From Candidatus Borkfalkia faecavium (lineage in GTDB: Bacteria; Bacillota; Clostridia; Christensenellales; Borkfalkiaceae): a stretch of 39,293 bases of DNA. This document shows, piece after piece, positions 1 to 6,845 of the stretch (the stretch's first letter is position 1; each line of letters opens with the position of its first letter). Where the stretch lies: NCBI GenBank assembly GCA_019114755.1, contig DXEW01000026.1:1-39293 (forward strand). The letters run 5' to 3'. The notes beneath the pieces were generated by a model. The model was not told where the DNA came from and ran no database searches. It saw only the letters and a program-made list of their open reading frames with translations. The position numbers and the translations under genes were made by a program.

Positions 1-845
1 AAACGCTGAAAGAAAAGGGCAGCGTGGTCGCCGTTACCGGCGACGGCATCAACGATGCGCCCGCCCTCAAAAATGCAGACGTCGGCATCGCCATGGGCAT
101 TTCCGGCACCGAAGTCTCCAAAGAGGCGGCGGACATCGTGCTTTTAAACGATTCCTTCTCCACCATCGTCACCACGGTCAAGTGGGGCAGGGGCATTTAC
201 GAAAACTTCAAGCGGTTCATTCAGTTCCAGCTCACCGTCAACGTGGCGGCGGTGCTCATCGTCTTTTTGTGCACGGTTTTGGAGACCTTCGGCGTGGCGG
301 GGTTCGATTCTCCCTTCTCCGCCCTCGACCTGCTGTGGATCAACATCATCATGGACGGCCCGCCCGCCCTCACCCTGGGGCTGGAGCCCATCCGCGGCGA
401 CCTGATGCAGCGGCGGCCCACCCCGCGCGGGGAGAACATCCTCTCCGGCGAAATGATGCGGCGCATCGCCGTGGGCGGCGTGTACATGACCGCCGTCTGC
501 CTGCTGCAGATGGGGTTCGACTTTTTGCAGGTAGGGGAAGAGAGAATGGGCACGGTCATCTTTACCCTGTTCGTCTTCTTCCAGCTGTTCAACGCCTTCA
601 ACTGCCGCGAACTGGGCAACGGGAGCATCTTCCCCAATTTCTTCAAGAACAAGCTGATGCTCGGCTCCTTCGCCGTCTGCCTGGCGCTGCAGGTGCTCAT
701 CACCCAGTTCGGCGGGGCGGTGTTCGGCACGGTGCCGCTGGACCCGCTCACCTGGCTGAAGGTGGTGGGCATGGCGCTGTCCGTCATCGCCATCGAAGAG
801 ATCGTCAAGCTGCTTGGCAGGGCGTTTTCGCGCAGGCGTGCGTAA
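1..845 (+). CDS. Calcium-type P-type ATPase, C-terminal part (5' truncated by window edge)
   Basis: This is the C-terminal third of a cation-pumping P-type ATPase of the inner membrane; the reading frame enters at the left edge (codons start at base 3) and ends with TAA at 843-845. The first residues carry the conserved P-domain hinge [21 protein letters not shown], which holds the Mg-binding aspartates, followed by the membrane segments M5 to M10. The M6-like stretch [16 protein letters not shown] resembles the ion-site helix of bacterial PMCA/SERCA-like Ca2+ pumps rather than heavy-metal P1B pumps, so Ca2+ export is the likely role. That the upstream part carries the DKTGT phosphorylation motif is inference because it lies outside the window. 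A hairpin terminator at 1065-1096 probably ends its transcript. Confidence 0.9.
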   Translation, partial: TLKEKGSVVAVTGDGINDAPALKNADVGIAMGISGTEVSKEAADIVLLNDSFSTIVTTVKWGRGIYENFKRFIQFQLTVNVAAVLIVFLCTVLETFGVAGFDSPFSALDLLWINIIMDGPPALTLGLEPIRGDLMQRRPTPRGENILSGEMMRRIAVGGVYMTAVCLLQMGFDFLQVGEERMGTVIFTLFVFFQLFNAFNCRELGNGSIFPNFFKNKLMLGSFAVCLALQVLITQFGGAVFGTVPLDPLTWLKVVGMALSVIAIEEIVKLLGRAFSRRRA

Positions 846-1064
846 GGCGCGGCTGCCGTAAAGCGGCAATATCGATTTGTGCGGGGGAGCGCTTTGCGCT
901 CCCCCGTTTGCGCGCCCCGCAAAGCGAGGGCGCCCCTGCTGCGTGCGCCCGTTTTGCGCTCCGCAAAGCGAGGGCGCCCCTGCTGCGTGCGCCCGTTTTG
1001 CTCCGCAAGGGGCGCGCCTTTGCCTCCGCTCTGCGCGCTTCCATGCCGCCCGTTTCAGGCGCTT
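846..1064. repeat. Intergenic GC-rich stretch with a 41-bp direct repeat
   Basis: The gap from 846 to the next gene at 1174 is 328 bases. It holds a perfect 41-bp direct repeat at 917-957 and 961-1001 (period 44), built of CGCAAAGCGAGGGCGCCC-type sequence, then a degenerate third start near 1003 (CCGCAAGGGGCGCG). I see no coding potential that would explain it: the open frames here are repeat-driven. The terminator at 1065-1096 and the hydrogenase promoter at 1107-1135 fill the rest of the gap. Confidence 0.7.
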
Positions 1065-1096
1065 CCGCCGCCCCCGTTTTGCGCGGCGGGTTTTTT
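1065..1096 (+). terminator. Intrinsic terminator after the P-type ATPase
   Basis: The 7-bp stem CCGCCGC (1065-1071) pairs with GCGGCGG (1083-1089) around an 11-nt loop, and is followed by G and six T (1091-1096). It separates the ATPase transcript from the hydrogenase operon promoter that begins 11 bases later. Confidence 0.7.
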
Positions 1097-1106
1097 GAAA
1101 AAGTCC

Positions 1107-1135
1107 TTGACGAAATGCCCTGTTTATATTATAAT
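1107..1135 (+). promoter_or_regulatory. Sigma-A type promoter of the hydrogenase operon
   Basis: TTGACG (1107-1112), 17-bp spacer, TATAAT (1130-1135). It lies just after the upstream terminator and about 38 bases before the first start codon of the four-gene hydrogenase operon. A good Shine-Dalgarno, GGAGAGG at 1159-1165, follows. Confidence 0.75.
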
Positions 1136-1173
1136 AAATCATGATGAAAATCTGATTCGGAGAGGTTATTGTT

Positions 1174-1422
1174 ATGGTCCTGAAAGTATGTGTGGGGAGC
1201 TCGTGCCATCTGCGCGGCTCGTACGACGTCATCGAAGAGATGAAGCGCCTCATCAAAAAGTACGGCGTGGAAGACAAGGTCGACCTGCAGGCGACGTTCT
1301 GTGTGGGCAACTGCACCAACGGCGTGTCTGTCCTTGCAGACGAGGTGCTGCTGCACAACGCCAACAAGGATAACTGCGAAGAGCTGTTCCTCACGCAGGT
1401 GTATCCGCTGTTGAACGCATAA
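1174..1422 (+). CDS. Thioredoxin-like [2Fe-2S] ferredoxin domain protein (NuoE/HydC-like)
   Basis: A small 82-residue cytosolic protein with the four-cysteine pattern of thioredoxin-like [2Fe-2S] proteins: C6-x4-C11 near the N-terminus (VCVGSSCHLRG) and C43-x3-C47 (TFCVGNC). That is the C-terminal domain of NuoE/HydC, which passes electrons to a partner in complex I-like and hydrogenase enzymes. It is first in an operon with two [FeFe]-hydrogenase-like proteins and a PP2C phosphatase, so it is most likely the electron-transfer subunit of that system. The ATG at 1174 has a strong ribosome site (GGAGAGG, 8-nt spacing). A comparable arrangement is known to me from the hfs-type hydrogenase clusters of clostridia such as Thermoanaerobacterium; the assignment by context is inference. 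Confidence 0.88.
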   Translation: MVLKVCVGSSCHLRGSYDVIEEMKRLIKKYGVEDKVDLQATFCVGNCTNGVSVLADEVLLHNANKDNCEELFLTQVYPLLNA

Positions 1423-1438
1423 GCGGCAGGTGCGCGCC

Positions 1439-3142
1439 ATGATCCAGTATTTAGAGTTCAAAGACGCCCGCTGTAAAGACTGCTATAAGTGCCTGCGCGA
1501 ATGCCCAGTCAAGGCGATCAAGGTGGTAGACCACCACGCCAAGATCATCGAAAGCCGCTGCATCCTCTGCGGCCACTGCACCAAAGTGTGCCCGCAGAAC
1601 GCCAAAAGCGTGCACTCCGAGCGGGCGGAGGTGGAAAAACTGCTGGCGGAGGGGAAGGTGGTCGCCTCGGTGGCGCCCTCCTTCGTGTCCAGCTTCAATT
1701 TGCAGGACTTCAACGTCATGCGGCTGGCCCTCGGCAGGCTGGGCTTTGCCGACGCGGAAGAGACGTCTGTCGGCGCGCGCGAGGTGACCGAGCAGTACAG
1801 GCGCCTGCTCGAAGGGGGTACATATAAGAACTTCATCACTTCCTGCTGCCCCGCCGTCAACACCATGATCGAATTGTACTATCCCAAGGCGCTCTCCTAC
1901 CTTGCGCCCGTCGATTCGCCCATGGTCGCCCACGCCAAAATGCTGCGCAAAAAAGACCCCGACGCCAAGGTCGTGTTCATCGGCCCCTGCATCGCCAAAA
2001 AGCGCGAGGCGCGCGAGAGCGGCGTGGTAGACGCCGTGCTCACCTTTGAAGACCTCGCCGCCATGTTCGCCGACAAGGGCATCGCGCCCGAAGAGATCGC
2101 CCGCCTTCCCTTCAAGGCAGGCGGCGGCGTCAACCGCGCCAAATATTACCCCATCAGCCGCGGCATCATCAAGTCGTTTGAAAAGTATATCGACGGCTAC
2201 GAGTTCGTGGCGGTAGACGGCGCCGAGCGCTGCAAAGAGGTGCTGGAAAACATCGAAAGCCTTTCGGGCATGTTCATTGAAATAAACAGCTGCGACGCCG
2301 CCTGCGTCAACGGACCCTGCTCGCTGTCGCTCAAGGCGGGGGCGCTGCGCGCCAACGCCGATATCCGCCGCTATGTGCAGAAGGATATGCAGGAGCACGC
2401 CGCCGCCCCGTACGAGCCGGTCACGGATATCGACTTCACCTGCGTGCACGAACGCCGCCGCACCGAAGACTTCATCCCCACCGACCGCCAGATCCGCGAG
2501 ATCCTCGCCAAAACGGGCAAGACGAAGCCGGAAGACATGCTCAACTGCGGCGCCTGCGGCTACAATACCTGTATGGAAAAGGCGTGGGCGGTCGCCAACG
2601 GCTACGCCAACATCGATATGTGCGTGCCCTTCATGCGCGAGCGCGCCGAAAGCATGAGCTACGAGATCATCCAGACCAGCCCCAACGGCATCGTGCTGCT
2701 GGACAACGACCTCAACATCCTCGAAATCAACGGCAAAGCCAAAGAGCTGCTGGGCATCCGCGATCACGACATCAAGGGCAAGGGCATCTTCCATTACTTC
2801 AACCCCACCGACTTCGTCATCGCCCAGAGCGAGAACAAGAGCATCCACAACAAAAAGGTGTTTTTGGAAAAGACGGGCAGCTACATCGAGCTGACCATCA
2901 TCGTCCTCAAAGACAACAAGGGCACCTACGCGGTGATGAAAGACATCACCCAGGAGACCAAGTCTTCCGAGCAGCTGGATAAAGTCAAGCTGGAAACGCT
3001 CGCCACCACCGACGAGGTCATCAAAAAGCAGATGCGCGTGGCGCAGGAGATCGCCTCCCTCCTCGGCGAGACCACCGCCGAGACCAAGGTGGCGCTGTTA
3101 AAGCTGAAAAAGACGCTGCAAGAGAGCGGGGAAGGCAAGTGA
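1439..3142 (+). CDS. PAS-domain sensory [FeFe]-hydrogenase (HydS / group C type)
   Basis: A 567-residue multidomain iron-sulfur protein. Order: two [4Fe-4S] ferredoxin motifs (C12-C15-C18-C22 and C41-C44-C47-C51), an H-cluster domain (about 60-350), a four-cysteine Fe-S module (C370GACGYNTC378), and a C-terminal PAS domain (about 405-520) ending in a helical tail. H-cluster loops are L1 TSCCP (134-138), L2 GPCIAKK (C184) and a divergent L3 with C285 and C289 (SCDAACVNGP instead of the catalytic MACxGGCxxGGG). All four cluster cysteines are present, but the pocket is altered, as expected for sensory rather than H2-producing enzymes. Placement before a SpoIIE/PP2C phosphatase supports an H2 or redox-sensing role. 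I chose ATG 1439 because GGCAGG lies 8 bases upstream; an in-frame GTG at 1430 would add three residues. The next gene starts one base after the stop. Confidence 0.88.
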   Translation: MIQYLEFKDARCKDCYKCLRECPVKAIKVVDHHAKIIESRCILCGHCTKVCPQNAKSVHSERAEVEKLLAEGKVVASVAPSFVSSFNLQDFNVMRLALGRLGFADAEETSVGAREVTEQYRRLLEGGTYKNFITSCCPAVNTMIELYYPKALSYLAPVDSPMVAHAKMLRKKDPDAKVVFIGPCIAKKREARESGVVDAVLTFEDLAAMFADKGIAPEEIARLPFKAGGGVNRAKYYPISRGIIKSFEKYIDGYEFVAVDGAERCKEVLENIESLSGMFIEINSCDAACVNGPCSLSLKAGALRANADIRRYVQKDMQEHAAAPYEPVTDIDFTCVHERRRTEDFIPTDRQIREILAKTGKTKPEDMLNCGACGYNTCMEKAWAVANGYANIDMCVPFMRERAESMSYEIIQTSPNGIVLLDNDLNILEINGKAKELLGIRDHDIKGKGIFHYFNPTDFVIAQSENKSIHNKKVFLEKTGSYIELTIIVLKDNKGTYAVMKDITQETKSSEQLDKVKLETLATTDEVIKKQMRVAQEIASLLGETTAETKVALLKLKKTLQESGEGK

Positions 3143-3143
3143 T

Positions 3144-4307
3144 ATGGCGGCGCTGTGCTTGGAAAGCGGCTACACGTCGCTGAATAAAAAGAACGAGGAG
3201 CTGTGCGGCGACCGCGTGGAAAGCATCGTCTCGGGCGATTATACCACCCTCGTGCTGGCGGACGGGCTGGGCAGCGGCGTCAAGGCGAACATCCTCTCCA
3301 CCCTCACTTCCAAGATCCTCTGCACCATGGTCTCCAACGACATCGCCATCGAAGACTGCGTGGAGACAATCATCCAGTCCCTCCCCGTGTGCAAGGTGCG
3401 CGGGGTGGCGTATTCCACCTTCTCGGTCATCCACATGAACAGCGCGGGCAGGGGGTACCTGTTCGAGTTCGACAACCCCGAAGCCATCCTCATCCGCGGC
3501 TGCAAGTGCCGCGACTTCGAGCGCGAAGCGCTGCACATCCTCGGCAAAACGGTGTATAAGACGGCGCTCGACCTGCAGGAAGGGGACGTGGTCGTGGTCA
3601 TGAGCGACGGCGTCATCCACGCCGGCATCGGCATGACCATGAACCTCGGCTGGCAGCGGCCGGAGGTGATGGAGTATTTAGACGACAACGTGCGCCCCGA
3701 CATGAGCGCCCGCGCCGTCGCCTGCCTGCTGGCGGGCGTGTGTAACGACCTCTACCTCGGCACCCCCGGAGACGATACCACCGTCGCCGCCGTCAAGGTG
3801 CGCAAAAAGCTGCCCGTGTCGCTGATGATCGGCCCGCCTGTCGATAAGGAGAAGGACGACTTTTACATCTCCCGCTTTCTGGCGGGGGAGGGGAAAAAGG
3901 TGGTCTGCGGCGGCACCAGCTCGCAGATCGTGGCGCGGCATCTGAAGACGACCGTGCGCGCCTCTTTCGACTTCCCCGATAAAGACGTGCCGCCCATCGG
4001 CTTCATCGACGGCATCGACCTCACCACCGAGGGGGTGCTGACCATGCGCCGCCTTCTGGAACTTTCCGAAAAGTATATCGACGTGCACGACCTGACCCCC
4101 AAGACCTTCACCAAAAAAGACGGCGCCTCGCTTCTGGCGCAGATGCTGTTTGAAGAGGCGACGGACGTACACTTTTTTGTGGGGCAGAGCATCAACGCCG
4201 CCCACCAGGGGCTGCCCATCGATATCACCATGAAGCTCAAACTGGTCGAAAGCCTCGCCGCCAATCTCAAAAAGATGGGCAAGGGCGTGGTCATCGACTA
4301 CGATTGA
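3144..4307 (+). CDS. SpoIIE/PP2C-family serine phosphatase linked to the sensory hydrogenase
   Basis: A 387-residue cytosolic protein. The first about 220 residues are a PP2C-like SpoIIE phosphatase: VLADGLGSGVKAN near residue 33 carries the first metal-binding Asp, VVMSDGVIHAG near residue 152 the second, and GDDTTVAAVKV near residue 210 the third. The last about 160 residues (from KLPVSLMIGPP) form a second domain with glycine-rich CGGTSSQIVA that I do not recognise; it may sense a ligand or bind a partner. The start lies one base after the hydrogenase stop, so the two are translationally coupled and probably work as a sensor-output pair. The phosphoprotein substrate is not visible here; no anti-sigma or anti-anti-sigma gene lies nearby. 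Confidence 0.85.
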   Translation: MAALCLESGYTSLNKKNEELCGDRVESIVSGDYTTLVLADGLGSGVKANILSTLTSKILCTMVSNDIAIEDCVETIIQSLPVCKVRGVAYSTFSVIHMNSAGRGYLFEFDNPEAILIRGCKCRDFEREALHILGKTVYKTALDLQEGDVVVVMSDGVIHAGIGMTMNLGWQRPEVMEYLDDNVRPDMSARAVACLLAGVCNDLYLGTPGDDTTVAAVKVRKKLPVSLMIGPPVDKEKDDFYISRFLAGEGKKVVCGGTSSQIVARHLKTTVRASFDFPDKDVPPIGFIDGIDLTTEGVLTMRRLLELSEKYIDVHDLTPKTFTKKDGASLLAQMLFEEATDVHFFVGQSINAAHQGLPIDITMKLKLVESLAANLKKMGKGVVIDYD

Positions 4308-4356
4308 CCGCACAATCATTTTATAAAAGATTTGTTATCGTCAAGGAGAGAAGACC

Positions 4357-5808
4357 ATGCCGGACAATAAGCGAATTTTCGACACCTCTGTACAAAAGCT
4401 CAAATACGACGTGCTCAAAGCCATCATCCGCAACGAATACGAGCACTGCTACGAAAATATCTGGACGGATATCCCCAAAGAGATCTCGCCCGGTCCCAAG
4501 GCGACCATGCGCTGCTGCATCTTCAAAGAGCGCGCCATCGTACAGGAGCGCATCAAGCTGGCGCAGGGCGGGGACAAGAACAACCCCAACGTGGTGGAAG
4601 TCATCGACATCGCCTGCGACGAATGCCCCATCGGCGGCATCTTCGTCACCCCCGCCTGCCGCGGCTGCATCGTCCACCGCTGCCAGGAGGCGTGCCCGAA
4701 AGACGCCATCCAGATCATCGACCACAAGGCGGTGGTCGATAAGTCCAAGTGCATCGAGTGCGGCAAGTGCACGCAGGCGTGCCCGTACGGGGCCATCATC
4801 CACCAAAAGCGCCCCTGCGTCACCTCCTGCAAGGTCAAGGCCATCAGCGTCGGCGAAGACAAAAAGGCGGTCATCGACAACAAAAAGTGCATCTCCTGCG
4901 GGGCGTGCGTGTACCAGTGCCCCTTTGGCGCCATCGTCGATAAGTCTTTGGTGCTGGACGCCATCAAGATCTTAAAGGAGTCGGAAAACAACACCAAATA
5001 CCACGTCTACGCGGTCATTGCCCCCTCCATCGTCAGCCAGTTCAAGTACGCCAAGATCGAACAGGTGGTCACGGGCATGCGCAAGCTCGGCTTCCACCAG
5101 ATCGTAGAGGCGGCGCTGGGCGCAGACATCACCCTCTACCACGAGGCAAAGGAATGGCAGGAACAGCGGATGCTCACCACTTCCTGCTGCCCTTCCTTCG
5201 TCATGTTTGTGGAAAAGAACTTCCCCGACCTGGTCAAATACATCTCTCATTCGGTATCGCCGATGGTGGAGGCGGCGCTGCTCATCAAGCGCACCGACCC
5301 GACCGGCAAAGTCATCTTCATCGGCCCCTGCGCCAGCAAAAAGCTGGAGTACAAGCTGCCCAAAACGCAGGGCGGCATCGACTGCGTCCTCTCCTTTGAA
5401 GAGCTGCAGGCCTTCCTCGATGCCCGCCATATCGACGTCGCTTCGCTGGAAGAGACCTCGCTCGACAACGCCTCCTTCTACGGCCGCATCTTCGCCAAGA
5501 GCGGCGGCATCACCCAGGGCGTGGCTGCGGTCGCGCAGGAGATGGGGGTGGAAGGGGTCAAGCCCCTGGCGATGAACGGCATCGACGAGTGCCGCGCCGC
5601 GCTGATGAAGCTGAAGTTCAACAAGGCGACGGAAAACTTCTTCGAGGGGATGGCGTGCGACGGCGGCTGCCTGAACGGCCCGCTCGCCCTCACCCACGGC
5701 CCCAAGAACGTGGTAGACGTCGATAAGTACGGCGCTTCCGCCAAAGAAAAGACCATCGACAATTCCGTCAAGCTGTATAAACTCAGCATGGGCGAGACGG
5801 GCGAATAA
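4357..5808 (+). CDS. [FeFe]-hydrogenase-like protein with tandem [4Fe-4S] domains
   Basis: A 483-residue iron-only hydrogenase-type protein. An N-terminal region of about 85 residues is followed by a cysteine-rich ferredoxin block: C87/C90, C101-C104-C109-C113, C132-C135-C138-C142, C154/C158 and C178-C181-C184-C188, enough for several [4Fe-4S] clusters. The H-cluster domain follows with L1 TSCCP (275-279), L2 GPCASKK (C325) and L3 GMACDGGCLNGP (C434, C438), which is closer to catalytic enzymes than the L3 of the upstream PAS hydrogenase. It probably oxidises or evolves H2 with ferredoxin-like electron carriers. The ribosome site AAGGAGAG (4343-4350) sits 6 bases before ATG. This is the last gene of the operon and is followed directly by a strong terminator. 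Maturases HydE/F/G are not in the window. Confidence 0.87.
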   Translation: MPDNKRIFDTSVQKLKYDVLKAIIRNEYEHCYENIWTDIPKEISPGPKATMRCCIFKERAIVQERIKLAQGGDKNNPNVVEVIDIACDECPIGGIFVTPACRGCIVHRCQEACPKDAIQIIDHKAVVDKSKCIECGKCTQACPYGAIIHQKRPCVTSCKVKAISVGEDKKAVIDNKKCISCGACVYQCPFGAIVDKSLVLDAIKILKESENNTKYHVYAVIAPSIVSQFKYAKIEQVVTGMRKLGFHQIVEAALGADITLYHEAKEWQEQRMLTTSCCPSFVMFVEKNFPDLVKYISHSVSPMVEAALLIKRTDPTGKVIFIGPCASKKLEYKLPKTQGGIDCVLSFEELQAFLDARHIDVASLEETSLDNASFYGRIFAKSGGITQGVAAVAQEMGVEGVKPLAMNGIDECRAALMKLKFNKATENFFEGMACDGGCLNGPLALTHGPKNVVDVDKYGASAKEKTIDNSVKLYKLSMGETGE

Positions 5809-5823
5809 ATGTGCAAAAACAAA

Positions 5824-5849
5824 AGCGCGGAGGGCTCTCCGCGCTTTTT
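5824..5849. terminator. Bidirectional terminator between hydrogenase operon and PAP2 gene
   Basis: Perfect 9-bp stem AGCGCGGAG (5824-5832) / CTCCGCGCT (5837-5845), loop GGCT, T-run 5845-5849. On the minus strand the stem is followed by TTTTGTTTTT, so it can also end the convergent PAP2 gene. Confidence 0.9.
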
Positions 5850-5907
5850 GCGTATCTTGATGCATTGTTTATATATCGGCGCTCCTATATGGCCGCTCGG
5901 CTCGCCG

Positions 5908-6504
5908 TCAGACGATGCTTGCGGAGTTCGCCCAATCGGCAAAGGCGTCCCACAGCAGCAGGCGGTGGAAGATGAACAGCCCCAGCAGCGTGCACAGCAG
6001 CCCCAGCACCATGCCCGCGAGCACGTCGGTGGCGTAGTGCACGCCGAAGTAGATGCGCGTAAAGCCCATGGCGATGGGGATGAGGAAGGCGAGCCATACC
6101 CAGCCGCCCGGCAGGCACAAAAACAGCGCCGCCGCGAATGACATCGCCGCCGTCGTATGCCCGGAAGGGAAGGAGTACCCGCCCGCCGGCAGTACGCCCG
6201 CGTCTACCCAGAACTTGTAGAACAGCGAGATGGTGGTGCGGAAGGGGCGCTTGCGCCCCACCAGCGGTTTGACGATGGCGTTGGCGATGACGGTGCCGAT
6301 GGCCATCGCCAGCAGCGAAACGAGGCCCGCCTGCCGCGTGGTGCGGAAAAACACCAGCAGCAGCGAAATGCCGATAAAGGTGATGCCGCCGTCGCCGGAA
6401 AACGTGATCACCTTGCACAGGGGAGAAAGCACCCTGCCGATAGATTGTTTGATGCGGTTGGCAAACCGCGCTACGCTAAGATCGAATGAGAGCATTTTTG
6501 CCAT
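5908..6504 (-). CDS. PAP2-family membrane phosphatase
   Basis: A 198-residue integral membrane protein of the type 2 phosphatidic acid phosphatase family. The three family motifs are present in order: K-x6-RP in VKPLVGRKRPF, PSGHT in SFPSGHTTAAM, and a third motif in RIYFGVHYATDVLAG with its catalytic His. Hydrophobic segments surround them. These enzymes dephosphorylate lipid phosphates such as undecaprenyl diphosphate or phosphatidylglycerol phosphate at the outer face of the membrane; the exact substrate cannot be told from sequence. It is a single-gene unit on the minus strand, with an extended -10 promoter at 6550-6558 and the shared terminator at 5824-5849. Confidence 0.9.
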   Translation of the reverse strand: MAKMLSFDLSVARFANRIKQSIGRVLSPLCKVITFSGDGGITFIGISLLLVFFRTTRQAGLVSLLAMAIGTVIANAIVKPLVGRKRPFRTTISLFYKFWVDAGVLPAGGYSFPSGHTTAAMSFAAALFLCLPGGWVWLAFLIPIAMGFTRIYFGVHYATDVLAGMVLGLLCTLLGLFIFHRLLLWDAFADWANSASIV

Positions 6505-6549
6505 AGCTTATCCTCTGTACGGCCATATGCGGCATATCTTCTCAGTTTA

Positions 6550-6558
6550 ATTATAACA
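6550..6558 (-). promoter_or_regulatory. Extended -10 promoter of the PAP2 gene
   Basis: On the minus strand the sequence reads TGTTATAAT, a perfect extended -10 element, about 46 bases before the ATG. No good -35 hexamer lies 17 bases upstream, consistent with dependence on the TGn extension. Confidence 0.55.
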
Positions 6559-6750
6559 CATTTTTTGCCGAAACGTATCGGTTTGCGGGCAAAATTTTTT
6601 ACTTTCTACCCTAAAATATTTACAGGGGTGTACCTTCTTCAGCCGCCGCATCGGTCGGCGCCCGTATTTGTATTTGGAAGGAAGGGGAAACGGGCGAGCG
6701 GGGCGCTTTTGCCCGCGGGCTCGGCAAGGGGCGCGTCTTTGCCCGCGGGG

Positions 6751-6779
6751 TTGACAAAGGGGCGCGGCTCTGCTATACT
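6751..6779 (+). promoter_or_regulatory. Sigma-A type promoter of the ABC transporter
   Basis: Perfect TTGACA (6751-6756), 17-bp spacer, TATACT (6774-6779). It lies 66 bases before the ATG at 6846, which is preceded by GGAAAGGGGG as ribosome site. Confidence 0.85.
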
Positions 6780-6845
6780 TATAAGGAAAAGATCGCCGCA
6801 CGGACCGCAATACGCGGCCGCTCTGCGGGCGGAAAGGGGGATCGT

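Larger units (their letters stand above)
6505..6845. other. Intergenic region between PAP2 and ABC transporter genes
   Basis: 341 bases with no supported gene. It holds the minus-strand extended -10 (6550-6558) and the plus-strand promoter at 6751-6779. GC-rich GCCCGCGGG motifs recur at about 6711-6720 and 6741-6750 (direct repeat GGGGCGCGTCTTTGCCCGCGGG-like) just before the -35. An open frame at 6565-6957 runs across this area and the start of the ABC gene, but has no family signature and is judged a shadow. Confidence 0.5.

Noticed and set aside
1451-2848. Minus-strand open frame opposite the PAS hydrogenase
   Set aside because: Antisense shadow of a gene with clear iron-sulfur and H-cluster motifs; no ribosome site.
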